DNA of 64,000 bases from Rhodovarius crocodyli. GTDB lineage: Bacteria; Pseudomonadota; Alphaproteobacteria; Acetobacterales; Acetobacteraceae. Made by a program: the position numbers and the translations under genes. Below are positions 1 through 8,696 of the stretch, piece by piece (position 1 is the first letter of the stretch; every line of letters begins with the position of its first letter). A model generated the notes under the pieces. It had not been told where the DNA came from and did not search any database. It was given only the letters and a program-made list of their open reading frames with translations. Location: NCBI RefSeq assembly GCF_004005855.1, contig NZ_SACL01000006.1:124001-188000 (forward strand), read 5' to 3'.

Positions 1-836
1 CAGTTGACGCTGCCCTGCACCGGCAGCACCTGCCCCGCGCCGCCACGCCATTCCGCGCTGAAGCCGTCGGGCGTGACCTCGCTGCGTTCCGGCAGGTCAC
101 CGCCGACGAAGCTGGGGGTGGGCCAGGCGGCCTGCATCGTCACATGGCTGCGCCCTGCCAGCGGCAGCACATGAAGGGCCTCGCTGCCCCGCAGCGCCAT
201 GCGCAGGTCGAAGGCGATCCGGCGCCCGGGCTCGGGCGGGCCGTCGAGGCCGGCATTCCAGCGCAGCGCGGTGCGCCGGCCGCAGGCGCCGCCCATCACG
301 AAGGTTTCCTCCGCATCCGGCGCCGCCTCGCCCCAGCGCAGCCTCGGCGCCACGCCGCCCATCCGCATGCCGTTGCTGCCGACCATCAGGTGCGCGTCCT
401 GCCAGCGCAGCTCGGCCTCCGGCACCTGCGCCACCCGAAGACGCTGCAGCTGGAATTGACCGGCGAATTGCAGCCGCGCGGTATAGACGGTGGCGCTGAA
501 CAGCCCGCGCCGGCGCTCCTCCGGTGCCAGCACCGCATCGGCGCGCAGCTCCTCCGGCGGCAGCACCAGCTCTCCCTCGCGCACGGGGGCGCCGGGCTGG
601 ACGGGCGGCGCCTGCCAGGGCACGACCAGCACGGGTGCGGTCACCATCTGGTCAGGGCCCCAGCTCTGCGCGATGGCGTCACTGACGGATCTCTGCCGGC
701 CCTCGCGTTCCCGGACCAGCCCGTTGATGAGCAGCGTCGGCACCATCAGCGCCGCCAGCACGCCGCCCACGGCCATCAGCTTGCGGGCCGGGGCGGGAAT
801 GGGTTCGCGCGGCGGCTGGGTTTCGGTCTCGGCCAT
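1..836 (-). CDS. creD: CreD-family inner membrane protein (N-terminal part)
   Basis: This is the first 278 residues of a CreD-family membrane protein; the gene runs off the left edge, so its C-terminal half is not visible. A short cytoplasmic start is followed by one membrane segment at about residues 19-38 and then the CreD signature stretch SWGPDQMVTAPVLVVPW, which opens a long periplasmic domain. ATG at 836 is preceded by a strong ribosome site (AAGGAGG, about 6 bases away). In E. coli creD is the classic target of the CreBC two-component system, and here it stands divergent from creB-creC across 115 bp, which supports the call. Its molecular function is poorly known; it is linked to envelope integrity and beta-lactam or colicin tolerance. 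The family call is firm; the role in this organism is inferred. Confidence 0.85.
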   Translation of the reverse strand, partial: MAETETQPPREPIPAPARKLMAVGGVLAALMVPTLLINGLVREREGRQRSVSDAIAQSWGPDQMVTAPVLVVPWQAPPVQPGAPVREGELVLPPEELRADAVLAPEERRRGLFSATVYTARLQFAGQFQLQRLRVAQVPEAELRWQDAHLMVGSNGMRMGGVAPRLRWGEAAPDAEETFVMGGACGRRTALRWNAGLDGPPEPGRRIAFDLRMALRGSEALHVLPLAGRSHVTMQAAWPTPSFVGGDLPERSEVTPDGFSAEWRGGAGQVLPVQGSVN

Positions 837-879
837 GGCGGCCCTCCTTCCTCGATGAAGGGCCAGACTGCCGGCGCGC

Positions 880-942
880 CGTGCAGCCCTGACGGAGCGC
901 GCGTGCAGCCGGGGTGGAAAGTCGGTGCAGATTCGGTGCAGA
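880..942. promoter_or_regulatory. Phased GTGCAG repeats, probable response-regulator sites
   Basis: The creD-creB intergenic region holds four GTGCAG direct repeats starting at 881, 903, 925 and 936, that is, spaced 22, 22 and 11 bp. The last two form a perfect 10-bp direct repeat TCGGTGCAGA (922-931 and 933-942) with an 11-bp period; the first two share CGTGCAGCC. Half-sites phased by one or two helical turns on the same face are the usual layout for OmpR/PhoB-type regulators, and the enterobacterial cre-tag (TTCAC-N6-TTCAC) also has an 11-bp period. The repeats end only 10 bp before the creB start, so they may act on creB-creC, on creD, or on both. Binding is inferred. Confidence 0.6.
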
Positions 943-951
943 ACATCGGCG

Positions 952-1626
952 ATGGCCAAGATCCTGGTGGTGGACGACGACCCGCATATCCGCAGCGTGC
1001 TGTGCTTCGCGCTGGCACGGGACGGCTTCGCCACCGCCGAGGCCGCGGATGGTGCCGCGGCGCTGGCCGCCGTCACCCGCGAATCGCCGGACCTGGTGCT
1101 GCTTGACGTGACGATGCCGGAGATGAACGGCACGGATGTCTGCCGCGAGATCCGCCGCGCGGGCGATCTGCCGGTGATCTTCCTCTCCTCACGCGATGAG
1201 GAGGTGGACCGCATCCTGGGGCTGGAACTGGGCGGCGACGACTATGTGACCAAGCCGTTCAGCCCGCGTGAGGTGGTGGCCCGGGTGCGCGCCGTGCTGC
1301 GCCGCCGCCAGAGCCCGACAGCCCCTGAGGCCCCACCGCCGGCCACCTCCCCCCTGCGCCTGCTGCCGGACCGGCATGAGGCCTTCTGGCAGGACCAGCC
1401 GGTCGCCCTGACCGTCACGGAATTCGCCATTCTGCGCGCCATGGCCGCTGCCCCCGGCCGGGTCTTCACGCGGGACATGCTGATGGACATCGCCTACCCC
1501 GACCGCCGCGTGGTCAGCGACCGCACCATCGACAGCCATATCCGCCATATCCGGCAGAAATTCGCCGCCCTCGGCGGCGAGCCCATCGGAACCGTGCATG
1601 GCCTCGGCTACCGCTTCTCGGCGTAA
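952..1626 (+). CDS. creB: OmpR/PhoB-family response regulator, CreB-like
   Basis: A 224-residue response regulator. The receiver domain fills about residues 1-120 with the acidic pair at D8/D9, the phospho-acceptor D52 in LLDVTMPE, and K101 in VTKPF. A winged-helix DNA-binding domain follows (about 130-222), including the RTIDSHIRHIRQK recognition region. ATG at 952 fits the family start (MAKILVVDDD), but there is no good ribosome site before it, since the sequence just upstream is taken up by GTGCAG repeats. Its 3' end overlaps creC by 29 bp, so the kinase is translationally coupled. The CreB label rests on the adjacent CreD gene and kinase; the generic OmpR-family assignment is certain. Confidence 0.88.
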   Translation: MAKILVVDDDPHIRSVLCFALARDGFATAEAADGAAALAAVTRESPDLVLLDVTMPEMNGTDVCREIRRAGDLPVIFLSSRDEEVDRILGLELGGDDYVTKPFSPREVVARVRAVLRRRQSPTAPEAPPPATSPLRLLPDRHEAFWQDQPVALTVTEFAILRAMAAAPGRVFTRDMLMDIAYPDRRVVSDRTIDSHIRHIRQKFAALGGEPIGTVHGLGYRFSA

Positions 1627-3112
1627 GCCGCGCATCCGCACCGTGCTGCTGGCGGCCAACCTGGCGCTGCTGGTGGCGCCGCTGGGCGGGCTGTGGCTGC
1701 TGAAGGTCTATGAGAGCGCACTGGTGCGCCAGACCGAGACCGAGCTGATCGGCCAGGCGGCGGTGATCGCGGCGGTGTTCCGTGCGCAATGGGCCGGCCC
1801 CGACGCGCCCCTGCCGCCCGCCACCATGCTGCCGCGCCCCGTCCAGCTGGACCTGGCGCGCGACCCGGTGCTGCCGCCGCCCTTCGACGGCATTCCCGGC
1901 ACGCCGCCCGACCCCCGTGCCGCCGCCATCGGCCGCGAATTGCAGCCCGTGCTGGCGGAGGCCCAGCGCGTGACGCTGGCCGCCATGCGCGTGCTGGACC
2001 GCCAGGGGGTGGTCGTGGCCAGCAGCCGCGAGGAGCTGGGCCTCTCCCTCGCCGCCCAGCCCGAGGTCGCGGCCGCCCTGCAAGGCCAGCCGATCTCCGT
2101 GCTGCGGGCCCGCGTCGTGGCGGGGGACCAGCCCAGGGGCGCTACCAGTCTCAGCCGCAGCGGCAGCATCCGGGTGTTCGTGGCCCATCCGGTGCTGGAG
2201 CAGGGAGAGGTGATCGGCGCGGTCCTGCTCTCCCGCACGCCGCCCGGCGTTGACCAGGCGCTCTATGGCAAGCGGTGGCACATCGCGGGGCTGGTGCTGG
2301 TGCTGCTGCTGGTGGCGGGCGCCCTGGCCTTCGTCATCTCCTATACCGTCAGCCGCCCGATCAGGGATGTGGCGGACCGCGCGCGGCTGGTCGCGGCCGG
2401 CGGCCGCCTGCCGCCCGGCCGCGTGCGCCGCAGCGCCGTGCGTGAGGCCGATGAGCTGTCCGCCGCCATCCAGGCCATGGCGGGCACATTGCAGCACCGC
2501 GCCGACTACATCGGCGGTTTCGCCGCCGAGGTCAGCCACGAGTTCAAGACGCCGCTCGCCGCCCTGCGCGGCGCGCTGGAACTGTTGCAGGACGAGATGC
2601 CCGAGGCCGACCGCGCCCGCTTCCTGGCCCAGGCCCAGGGCGATGTGGAGCGGCTGGACCGGCTGGTGCGCCGCCTGCTGGAACTGGCGCGCGCCGAGGC
2701 CCCGCCCCCGCGCGACGGCGGCCGGTGCAACCTGCGCGACGTGCAGGCGGACCTGCCGGATGCCGAGGTCGCGATTCCCGCCGAGACACTGCGCGCCGTG
2801 CTGGGCAATCTGCGGGACAACACCCGCCAGCATGCGGGGCCGGGTGCGGTCAGCAGCGTCACCGGCCGCATCGAGGGCGACCGTGTGATCCTGCGCGTCG
2901 CCGACAACGGCCGGGGCATTTCCGCGGCGAATGCCGCGCGTGTCTTTGAACGTTTCTTCACCACGGCCCGCGACACCGGCGGCACCGGCCTCGGCCTGCC
3001 CATCGTGCGCAGCATGCTGGAAGCCGCGGGCGGCAGCATCGCCCTGGTGCCGGCCGAAACCGGCACCTGCTTCGAGATCAGCCTGCCAGTTCCAGCACCG
3101 CATCCCCGATAG
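1598..3112 (+). CDS. creC: Sensor histidine kinase, CreC-like
   Basis: A 504-residue membrane histidine kinase. It has an N-terminal membrane segment (about residues 15-36), a periplasmic sensor region of about 190 residues, a second membrane segment (about 228-250), a HAMP linker, then the H-box [15 protein letters not shown] with H314, an N-box ([12 protein letters not shown]), a D-box (DNGRGIS) and a G-box (GTGLGLPIV). It presumably autophosphorylates H314 and passes phosphate to the CreB-like regulator encoded just upstream. The start at 1598 lies inside creB and supplies the positively charged N-terminus before the first membrane segment; a later GTG at 1642 is possible. The last 35 bp overlap the convergent FAD oxidoreductase gene, leaving no room for a terminator. 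Confidence 0.86.
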   Translation: MASATASRRKPRIRTVLLAANLALLVAPLGGLWLLKVYESALVRQTETELIGQAAVIAAVFRAQWAGPDAPLPPATMLPRPVQLDLARDPVLPPPFDGIPGTPPDPRAAAIGRELQPVLAEAQRVTLAAMRVLDRQGVVVASSREELGLSLAAQPEVAAALQGQPISVLRARVVAGDQPRGATSLSRSGSIRVFVAHPVLEQGEVIGAVLLSRTPPGVDQALYGKRWHIAGLVLVLLLVAGALAFVISYTVSRPIRDVADRARLVAAGGRLPPGRVRRSAVREADELSAAIQAMAGTLQHRADYIGGFAAEVSHEFKTPLAALRGALELLQDEMPEADRARFLAQAQGDVERLDRLVRRLLELARAEAPPPRDGGRCNLRDVQADLPDAEVAIPAETLRAVLGNLRDNTRQHAGPGAVSSVTGRIEGDRVILRVADNGRGISAANAARVFERFFTTARDTGGTGLGLPIVRSMLEAAGGSIALVPAETGTCFEISLPVPAPHPR

Positions 3113-4178
3113 CCAGGGAGGAGGTGAGGCCCGGGCTCTCGATGCCGAACAGGTTGATCAGGCAGTTGTGCCCATGCACCTTCGGCCCCTGGATCACATA
3201 GTCCTGCTTCGCGATCTCGGGCGGCACGATCTTGGGGCGGATGCCCGAATAGCCGGGTGAGAGCGAGCCATCAGGCAGTTCCGGCCACCAGCGGCGGATC
3301 GAGGCATAGAAGCTCTCGCCGCGTGCGGGATCGACCTCGTAATCCAGCCCGTCCACCCATTCCACATCCGGGCCGAACTTGGCCTGCCCGCCGAGATCGA
3401 GCGTGAGGTGCGTGCCCAGGCCGCCGGGCACCGGCACCGGATAGATCAGCCGGGTGAAGGGGTTCTTGCCCGAGAGGGTGAAGTAGTTGCCCTTGGCGTA
3501 ATAGGCGCGCGGCACCAGCGCGGGATCCAGCCCCTGCAGCGCCGAGGCCAGCTTCGGCGCATGCAGCCCGGCGCTGTTGATGAACAGCTTCGCCCGCAGC
3601 CGCATCGGCTCCGGCCCGCCGATCTCCAGCTCCGCGCCCTGTTCCGTCAGCCGCCCGCCGATGACGGGCGAGAAGAACACGCTGACGGCACCCGCATTCT
3701 CGGCATCGCCCTGCAGGCTCAACATGTAGGAATGGCTGTCGATGATGCCGGTCGAGGGGCTCAGCAGCGCGGCGGTACAGACCAGCGACGGCTCCATCGC
3801 CGCGGCCTCCCGCGCCGACAGGAAGGTCAGGTCATCGACCCCGTTCTCCGCCGCCTTGGCCTGGATCGAGGCGAGTTGCCCCGCCTCCGCCTCGCTGGTC
3901 GCCACGATCAGCTTGGTGCAGTTGGAATGCGGAATGCCGCGTTCCTTGCAGTAGGCGTAGAGTTTCTTCTTCCCCTCCACGCAGTAGCGCGCCATCAGGC
4001 TGCCCTTGGGGTAGTAGATCCCCGCGTGGATCACCTCGCTGTTGCGGGAACTCGTTTCCGTCCCGATGCCCTCATTCGCATCGAGAAGGATCACTTCGCG
4101 GCCTGCCGTTGCAAAGGCTCGCGCGATGGCGAGACCGACCACGCCGGCCCCCGCCACCACCACATCGACGTCTTCCAT
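3078..4178 (-). CDS. FAD-dependent oxidoreductase, L-2-hydroxyglutarate oxidase-like (DAO fold)
   Basis: A 366-residue flavoprotein of the DAO/L2HGDH family. The N-terminus carries the dinucleotide-binding motif [15 protein letters not shown] followed by the family signature [14 protein letters not shown], which resembles the substrate/FAD region of LhgO and human L2HGDH. Such enzymes oxidise L-2-hydroxyglutarate or related 2-hydroxy acids to 2-oxo acids and pass electrons to quinone. ATG at 4178 was chosen because the GAGVVG fold starts within ten residues; an in-frame start at 4253 would add 25 atypical residues. The gene is divergent from the molybdopterin subunit and its 3' end runs into creC. 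Substrate is inferred from family only. Confidence 0.78.
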   Translation of the reverse strand: MEDVDVVVAGAGVVGLAIARAFATAGREVILLDANEGIGTETSSRNSEVIHAGIYYPKGSLMARYCVEGKKKLYAYCKERGIPHSNCTKLIVATSEAEAGQLASIQAKAAENGVDDLTFLSAREAAAMEPSLVCTAALLSPSTGIIDSHSYMLSLQGDAENAGAVSVFFSPVIGGRLTEQGAELEIGGPEPMRLRAKLFINSAGLHAPKLASALQGLDPALVPRAYYAKGNYFTLSGKNPFTRLIYPVPVPGGLGTHLTLDLGGQAKFGPDVEWVDGLDYEVDPARGESFYASIRRWWPELPDGSLSPGYSGIRPKIVPPEIAKQDYVIQGPKVHGHNCLINLFGIESPGLTSSLAIGDAVLELAG

Positions 4179-4231
4179 GGACGCACCATAGACGCGACAA
4201 TGGGCGCCGCAACTGCCTGGGGCGCGCTTCA

Positions 4232-6439
4232 ATGGGTTATATCGGCCAGTCACTCCGCCGGGTGGAGGATGCGCGTTTCCTGACGGGCCAGGGCCGCTAT
4301 GTGGCCGACCTGGCGGCGCCGGGGGCGCTGCATATGGCGGTGCTGCGCAGCCCGCATGCCCATGCGCGCATCCTGTCCGTCGATATTTCGGGCGCCCAGG
4401 CCGCGCTGGTGCTGACGGCGGCCGAGTTGGCGGGCATCGGCCCCCTGCCCTGCCCGGCCAATATCGGCGTGCCGCTGGCGCTGGCCGAGCGCCCCATCCT
4501 GGCCGAGGGCATCGTGCATCATGTGGGCCAGGCCGTGGCCTTCGTCTTCGCCGAGACCCCCGAGGCCGCGCGCGACGCCGCCGAGGCGATCATCGTGGAT
4601 TACGACACCCTGCCCGCCGTGACCGGGCCGCATGCCGCCCTGGCCGATGGCGCGCCGCAGCTGCACGCCGCCATTCCGGGCAATCTGGCCTTCACCTGGC
4701 AGAAGGGCGACGCGGCCGCGACCCAGGCCGCCATCGCGGGCGCCGCGCATGTGGTGCGGCTGGCCCTGGCCAACCAGCGCGTGACCTGCGCGCCGATCGA
4801 GCCGCGCGCGGCCCTCGCCACGCCGAACGGCACGCTGCACGTCAATGGCCAGGCCGTGCACGGCATGCGCCGGCAGCTGGCCCAATCCCTGGGCGTGCCC
4901 GAGGCGGAGCTGCGGCTGGTGGTGCCCGATGTCGGCGGCGGCTTCGGCGTGAAGAACGTGCCCTTCGCGGAGCATGTGGGCCTGCTGCTGGGCGCGAAGC
5001 GCCTGGGCCGGCCGGTGCGCTGGGTGGCGGAACAGGCCGAGGACTTCGCGGCCTCCGCCCATGGCCGCGCCTATCACAGCGATTCGGTGCTGGCACTGGA
5101 CGCCGCGGGCCGCTTCCTGGCGCTGCAGGTGGAGGCGGTGGCCGAGCTGGGCGCTTTCGCCTCGCCCAACGGCCCCGCCTGCCCGACCAATTCGGCCGGC
5201 ACCGCCTTCGGCGGCGGCTATGCGATTCCCGCCATCCATGCCCGGGTGGTCGGCGCCTATGCCAACACCGCGCCCATCGAGGCCTATCGCGGCGCCGGCA
5301 AGCCCGAGGCCAACCACATCACGGAAATGCTGATCGAGGCGGCGGGCCGCCAGACCGGCATACCGGCCGCCGAGCTGCGGGCGCGCAACCTGATCGGCAG
5401 CTATCCGCACACCACGGCGATGAGCATGACCATCGCCGACGGCCAGTTCCCCGCCAACCTCGCCGCCGCCGAATTGGCCGCCGACCGCCCGGGCTTCGCC
5501 GCCCGGCGCGCCGAGGCCGCAGCCCGCGGCAAGCTGCGGGGCCTGGGTGTGGCCTGCTTCATGGAGACCGCGCGCGGCGCCTTCGGCGAATGGGCGCGGC
5601 TGTCGGTGGCCGATGGGCGGGTGGAGCTCGCGCTCGGCACCCATTCCAACGGCCAGGGGCATGAGACGAGCATGCCGCAGATCGCGGCCGACCAGCTGGG
5701 CCTGCCGCCCGATGTGTTCGACTATGTCCAGGGCGACACCGACCGCATCGCCAAGGGTGGCGGCCACGGCGGCGCGCGCAGCCTGCACCAGGGCGGCCGC
5801 GCGCTGGTCGAGGCCGCCGCCGCGCTGATCGAGGCCGCCCGCCCCGAGGCCGCGCGCCTGCTGCAATCCCCGCCCGAGAGCCTGCAATTCGCCGAGGGCC
5901 GCTTCACCGCACCCGCCGGCGCCAGCGTGGCGCTGCTGGACATGACCGTCTCGGCTGAGGCCGAGCATGACAGCGGCCTCTGCACCTTTCCCCATGGCGG
6001 CCAGGTGGCCGAGGTGGAGATCGACCCCGACACCGGCGAGGTGACGCTGTGCCGCTACATCGCCTGCGACGACTACGGCACGCTGGTGAATCCGCTGCTG
6101 ACCGAGGGGCAGCTGCAGGGCGGCCTGGCGCAGGGCATCGGGCAGGCGCTGCTGGAACGCATCGCCTATGACGCGGACGGCCAGCTGCTGTCGGCCACCT
6201 TCATGGATTACTGCCTGCCGCGCGCGATGGACCTGCCGATGATCGAGGTGCGGTTCCAGCCCGGCAGCCCGGCCAGCGTGAACCCGCTGGGGGTGAAAGG
6301 CGTGGGCCAGGCGGGGTGCATCTCGGCGCCGCAGGCGGTGATGGCGGCGGTGCTGGATGCGCTGGCGGAACGCGGGGTGAGGGAGCTGGACATGCCCGCG
6401 ACGCCGGAGGCGGTGTGGAAGGCGCTGCAGACGAAGTAA
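4232..6439 (+). CDS. Xanthine dehydrogenase/CoxL-family molybdopterin-binding subunit
   Basis: A 735-residue molybdenum hydroxylase large subunit. It begins with the aldehyde-oxidase a/b hammerhead domain ([15 protein letters not shown], about residues 1-110) and continues with the Mo-cofactor domains: GGGFGVKN, the active-site loop [29 protein letters not shown] and GGHGGARS. The AYRGAG loop is the form II-like type, not the AYxCSFR loop of true aerobic CO dehydrogenase. In the C-terminal motif usually written GVGEAG this protein reads GVGQAG, so the expected catalytic glutamate is glutamine. No FAD or 2Fe-2S subunit gene lies next to it, so partners must be elsewhere or absent. Substrate is unknown. 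ATG at 4232 matches the family start but has no clear ribosome site. Confidence 0.85.
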   Translation: MGYIGQSLRRVEDARFLTGQGRYVADLAAPGALHMAVLRSPHAHARILSVDISGAQAALVLTAAELAGIGPLPCPANIGVPLALAERPILAEGIVHHVGQAVAFVFAETPEAARDAAEAIIVDYDTLPAVTGPHAALADGAPQLHAAIPGNLAFTWQKGDAAATQAAIAGAAHVVRLALANQRVTCAPIEPRAALATPNGTLHVNGQAVHGMRRQLAQSLGVPEAELRLVVPDVGGGFGVKNVPFAEHVGLLLGAKRLGRPVRWVAEQAEDFAASAHGRAYHSDSVLALDAAGRFLALQVEAVAELGAFASPNGPACPTNSAGTAFGGGYAIPAIHARVVGAYANTAPIEAYRGAGKPEANHITEMLIEAAGRQTGIPAAELRARNLIGSYPHTTAMSMTIADGQFPANLAAAELAADRPGFAARRAEAAARGKLRGLGVACFMETARGAFGEWARLSVADGRVELALGTHSNGQGHETSMPQIAADQLGLPPDVFDYVQGDTDRIAKGGGHGGARSLHQGGRALVEAAAALIEAARPEAARLLQSPPESLQFAEGRFTAPAGASVALLDMTVSAEAEHDSGLCTFPHGGQVAEVEIDPDTGEVTLCRYIACDDYGTLVNPLLTEGQLQGGLAQGIGQALLERIAYDADGQLLSATFMDYCLPRAMDLPMIEVRFQPGSPASVNPLGVKGVGQAGCISAPQAVMAAVLDALAERGVRELDMPATPEAVWKALQTK

Positions 6440-6440
6440 T

Positions 6441-6556
6441 GTTCTTTTTTGTAAAAAAGAACCAAAAAACTTTTGGAACTTTCTGGGCGCCCATTTTTAC
6501 CAGAGCACCCAAAACTGACAAAAGTCTTTTTGCTTCTTTTTCTACAGAAAAAGAAG
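6441..6556. repeat. Intergenic repeat family A, copy 1
   Basis: This 116-bp AT-rich element fills the junction between two convergent genes, starting 2 bases after one stop codon and ending 2 bases before the other. It contains hairpin 1 (GTTCTTTTTT/AAAAAAGAAC), an imperfect outer pair (CAAAAAACTTTT/AAAAGTCTTTTTG) around a variable GC-rich stem, and hairpin 2 (CTTCTTTTTC/GAAAAAGAAG, loop TACA). Related copies lie at 43005-43119 and 61732-61848. With T-runs on both strands it should work as an intrinsic terminator in both directions. It is the most AT-rich DNA in its neighbourhood. Confidence 0.85.
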
Positions 6557-6557
6557 A

Positions 6558-7232
6558 TTAACCTACTCTTAAACCTAGCTCTTGTACAATGACCACCGCC
6601 TGATCCAGCGAAATCCGCGCATTGCGGAACCGCCCGATGCTGCCCGCCGACAGGCCGGAAATATCCGAGCTTCGCAGGTCGGCATCATCGAAGCGGGCCT
6701 TGTCCAGGATGGCGTTGCCCAGATTGCACCGTTCCAGCGTGGCGCCCCGGAAGTCGCAATCCGTCAGGTCCGCGTCCGCCAGGTTCACCCCCACCAGCCG
6801 TGCCTTGCGAAAGGAAAAGCCGGGCAGCAGGGCAAAGGCCAGGTTGGATTCGGAGAACCGCACGTCGAAGGCGCGGCACTGGTTGAAGTCGGCCCCGGTC
6901 AGCCGGCAGGCCTCAAAGGCGCAGCCGCGCAGTTTGGCGCCCTGGAAGCCGGTGTTGGTGATGGTGCAGCCCTCGAACACCGCATCGGCCAGGTCGGCGC
7001 GGGCGAAATCCACGCCCGACAGCTTGCAGGACAGCCAGCGGCTGCCGGTCAGCCCCGCCGTGCGGAACCGCCCCTCTCGCAGGTCACACCGGTCGAACAC
7101 CCAGCCCGGCAGGTCGAGCCCGCCGAAATCCGCGCCCTGCGCACTGCATTCACGCAGCGTGACAGGCTCGCCCAGGGCAGCGAGCCGGTCGATGGTGGGC
7201 TGGTCCAGGGCGGTACTCTCGATGACATCCAT
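6558..7232 (-). CDS. Pentapeptide-repeat protein
   Basis: A 224-residue protein made mostly of pentapeptide repeats (A(D/N)LXX-like units such as ADLAD, ADLTD, ATLERCNLGNA, DADLRSSD) from about residue 35 to 205. These predict a right-handed quadrilateral beta-helix. No signal peptide or membrane segment is visible, so it is probably cytoplasmic. Some family members mimic DNA and protect gyrase (Qnr, MfpA), but many have no known role and nothing here shows which type this is. ATG at 7232 was chosen because it sits 8 bases after the upstream PhzF-like stop; it is the last gene of the four-gene operon that starts at 9922. Confidence 0.82.
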   Translation of the reverse strand: MDVIESTALDQPTIDRLAALGEPVTLRECSAQGADFGGLDLPGWVFDRCDLREGRFRTAGLTGSRWLSCKLSGVDFARADLADAVFEGCTITNTGFQGAKLRGCAFEACRLTGADFNQCRAFDVRFSESNLAFALLPGFSFRKARLVGVNLADADLTDCDFRGATLERCNLGNAILDKARFDDADLRSSDISGLSAGSIGRFRNARISLDQAVVIVQELGLRVG

Positions 7233-7240
7233 CGAGAGGG

Positions 7241-8074
7241 TCAGAACACCACGCGGCCCTCGATGCAAGTGACGGTGTTGCCGCCGACCCAGATCTGCGG
7301 CCCGTCCTTGCGAAGGGAAACGCGGCCTGCCCGGCCCAACGCCGTGCCCTGCGCCGCCACATAGGATTCGGGCGCGCGGCCGGACCCAATCAGCCATTGC
7401 GCCACGCTGGCATTCAGGCTCCCGGTCACCGGGTCCTCGTAGCCCTCGGGGCAGATGAAGGCGCGCAGTTCGAAGGCGGCGTCGGCACCCTCCCAGGGTC
7501 CGACCAGCCCGGCGCGCAGGTTCATCGGGCCCAGCACGGCATAGTCAGGCTTCGCGGCCAGCACCTCGTCGCCGGAGCGCAGCAGCAGCGCGAGCCAGCC
7601 CGGGCCATTGTCGACCCATTCGGCGGCGGTCACGGCGCCGGGCTCCAGGCCGAAGCCCTGGCGGATGCGCTCGACCATCTCGGGTTCCACCGGGCCGCTG
7701 CGGCGCAGGGGCGGGGCGGCGAAGGCCAGTTCCCCCTGGCAGCGGCGCACCGTGACCAGGCCGACGCCGCATTGCTGCACCACGTCTCGCCCGCGCGGCT
7801 GCCCGCCCGCCGCCAGCCAGGCATGGGCGCTGCCCAGCGTCGGGTGGCCGGCGAAGGGCAATTCCCGCGCCGGGGTGAAGATGCGCACACGGTAATCGGC
7901 GCCCGAGCGGCTCGGCTTCATGATGAAGGCGGTTTCGCTCAGGTTGGTCCAGTTGGCGAAACGCGCCATCTCGGCGTCGCTCAGCCCGTCGGCGCCGAGG
8001 ACCACCGCCAGCGGATTGCCGCGGAAATTGCCGGAGCCGAAGACGTCGACCTGCTGGAATGCGAGTTCTGGCAT
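7241..8074 (-). CDS. PhzF-family isomerase/epimerase
   Basis: A 277-residue PhzF-fold protein. It starts with the family signature (FQQVDVFGSGNFRGNPLAVV) and carries the conserved NLSETAF, whose glutamate is the catalytic acid in PhzF and relatives, followed by the FTPARELPFAGHPTLG motif that begins the double hot-dog repeat. Family members include phenazine biosynthesis isomerase and amino-acid epimerases; no phenazine cluster is present, so phenazine production is not implied. The start follows a GAGGA ribosome site. It is third in an operon behind an aminotransferase and a glutathione S-transferase, which suggests an amino-acid-like substrate, but that is inference. Confidence 0.88.
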   Translation of the reverse strand: MPELAFQQVDVFGSGNFRGNPLAVVLGADGLSDAEMARFANWTNLSETAFIMKPSRSGADYRVRIFTPARELPFAGHPTLGSAHAWLAAGGQPRGRDVVQQCGVGLVTVRRCQGELAFAAPPLRRSGPVEPEMVERIRQGFGLEPGAVTAAEWVDNGPGWLALLLRSGDEVLAAKPDYAVLGPMNLRAGLVGPWEGADAAFELRAFICPEGYEDPVTGSLNASVAQWLIGSGRAPESYVAAQGTALGRAGRVSLRKDGPQIWVGGNTVTCIEGRVVF

Positions 8075-8084
8075 GGGGATATCC

Positions 8085-8696
8085 TCAGGGAATGCCGTTG
8101 CGGGCGTGGGACAGGAAGCCGGGGCGGACGGCCAGCCGTTCCAGCCAGGCCTCGATGGCGGGCAGGCGGGGCCGCTCGATCGGGGTCATGAGCCAGCGAT
8201 TGGTCGATACGCCGAGCAGGATGTCCGCCAGCGTGAAGCCGGGCCCGGCGACATAGGCGCCGGTGCGGTCGAGCTGGGCATCGAGCATCGCCATCCGCGC
8301 GTTCCATTCGCGCGCGCCGGCCGCGATCCGCGCGGGGTCCTGGAAGGCGGGCGCCCGGCGGACCAGCCCCATGAAGGCGTCACGCCAGGCGGGGTTCAGC
8401 TCGGTGGCCTGCCAGTCCATCCAGGTCTCGACCGCCGCGCGTTCCAGCGGCGCGCGGGGCAGCAGGTCGTCCCGGCCCGCGATGCCCGCGAGGCAGCGGC
8501 AGATCGTGTTGGATTCCCAGATCACCCTGCCCGCCACCCGCACCACGGGCATCAGGGCATTGGGGTTCAGGGCGGCCAGTTCCTCGGCCGATGCGTCCTG
8601 GCGCGTGTAGGGCAGCCCTGCCTCATCGCAGGTCCAGAGCACCTTGCGCACATTGATCGAGGAAGCGCGCCCCAGGATCAGCACATGCTCGCTCAT
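8085..8696 (-). CDS. Glutathione S-transferase family protein
   Basis: A 203-residue GST. The N-terminal thioredoxin-like domain (about 1-78) has SSINVRKVLWTCDEAGLPY and the glutathione-binding ALMPVVRVAGRVIWESNTICRCL segment, including the cis-proline (MPV) and the ES pair. An all-alpha C-terminal domain follows (about 88-203). An N-terminal serine rather than tyrosine is the likely thiol activator, as in beta/theta-type bacterial GSTs. Its start overlaps the upstream aminotransferase stop by 4 bp (ATGA), so the two are translationally coupled, and PhzF follows after 10 bp. The substrate is not evident; detoxification or isomerisation are equally possible. Confidence 0.87.
   Translation of the reverse strand: MSEHVLILGRASSINVRKVLWTCDEAGLPYTRQDASAEELAALNPNALMPVVRVAGRVIWESNTICRCLAGIAGRDDLLPRAPLERAAVETWMDWQATELNPAWRDAFMGLVRRAPAFQDPARIAAGAREWNARMAMLDAQLDRTGAYVAGPGFTLADILLGVSTNRWLMTPIERPRLPAIEAWLERLAVRPGFLSHARNGIP

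Noticed and set aside
1514-3103. Long leftward reading frame opposite creC (529 codons)
   Set aside because: It is antisense to an unmistakable histidine kinase, with His/Gln/Gly/Ala-rich composition typical of shadow frames in high-GC DNA.
4250-5995. Long leftward frame opposite the molybdopterin subunit (581 codons)
   Set aside because: Low-complexity composition and full overlap with a real gene; no domain.
6201-6560. Short frames with FFFTKKN- or SLFASFS-like ends in the repeat A elements
   Set aside because: They arise from the A/T runs of the repeat hairpins and recur at all three copies; not genes.
7241-8074. Phenazine biosynthesis
   Set aside because: PhzF-fold proteins are common outside phenazine clusters and no other phz gene is present.
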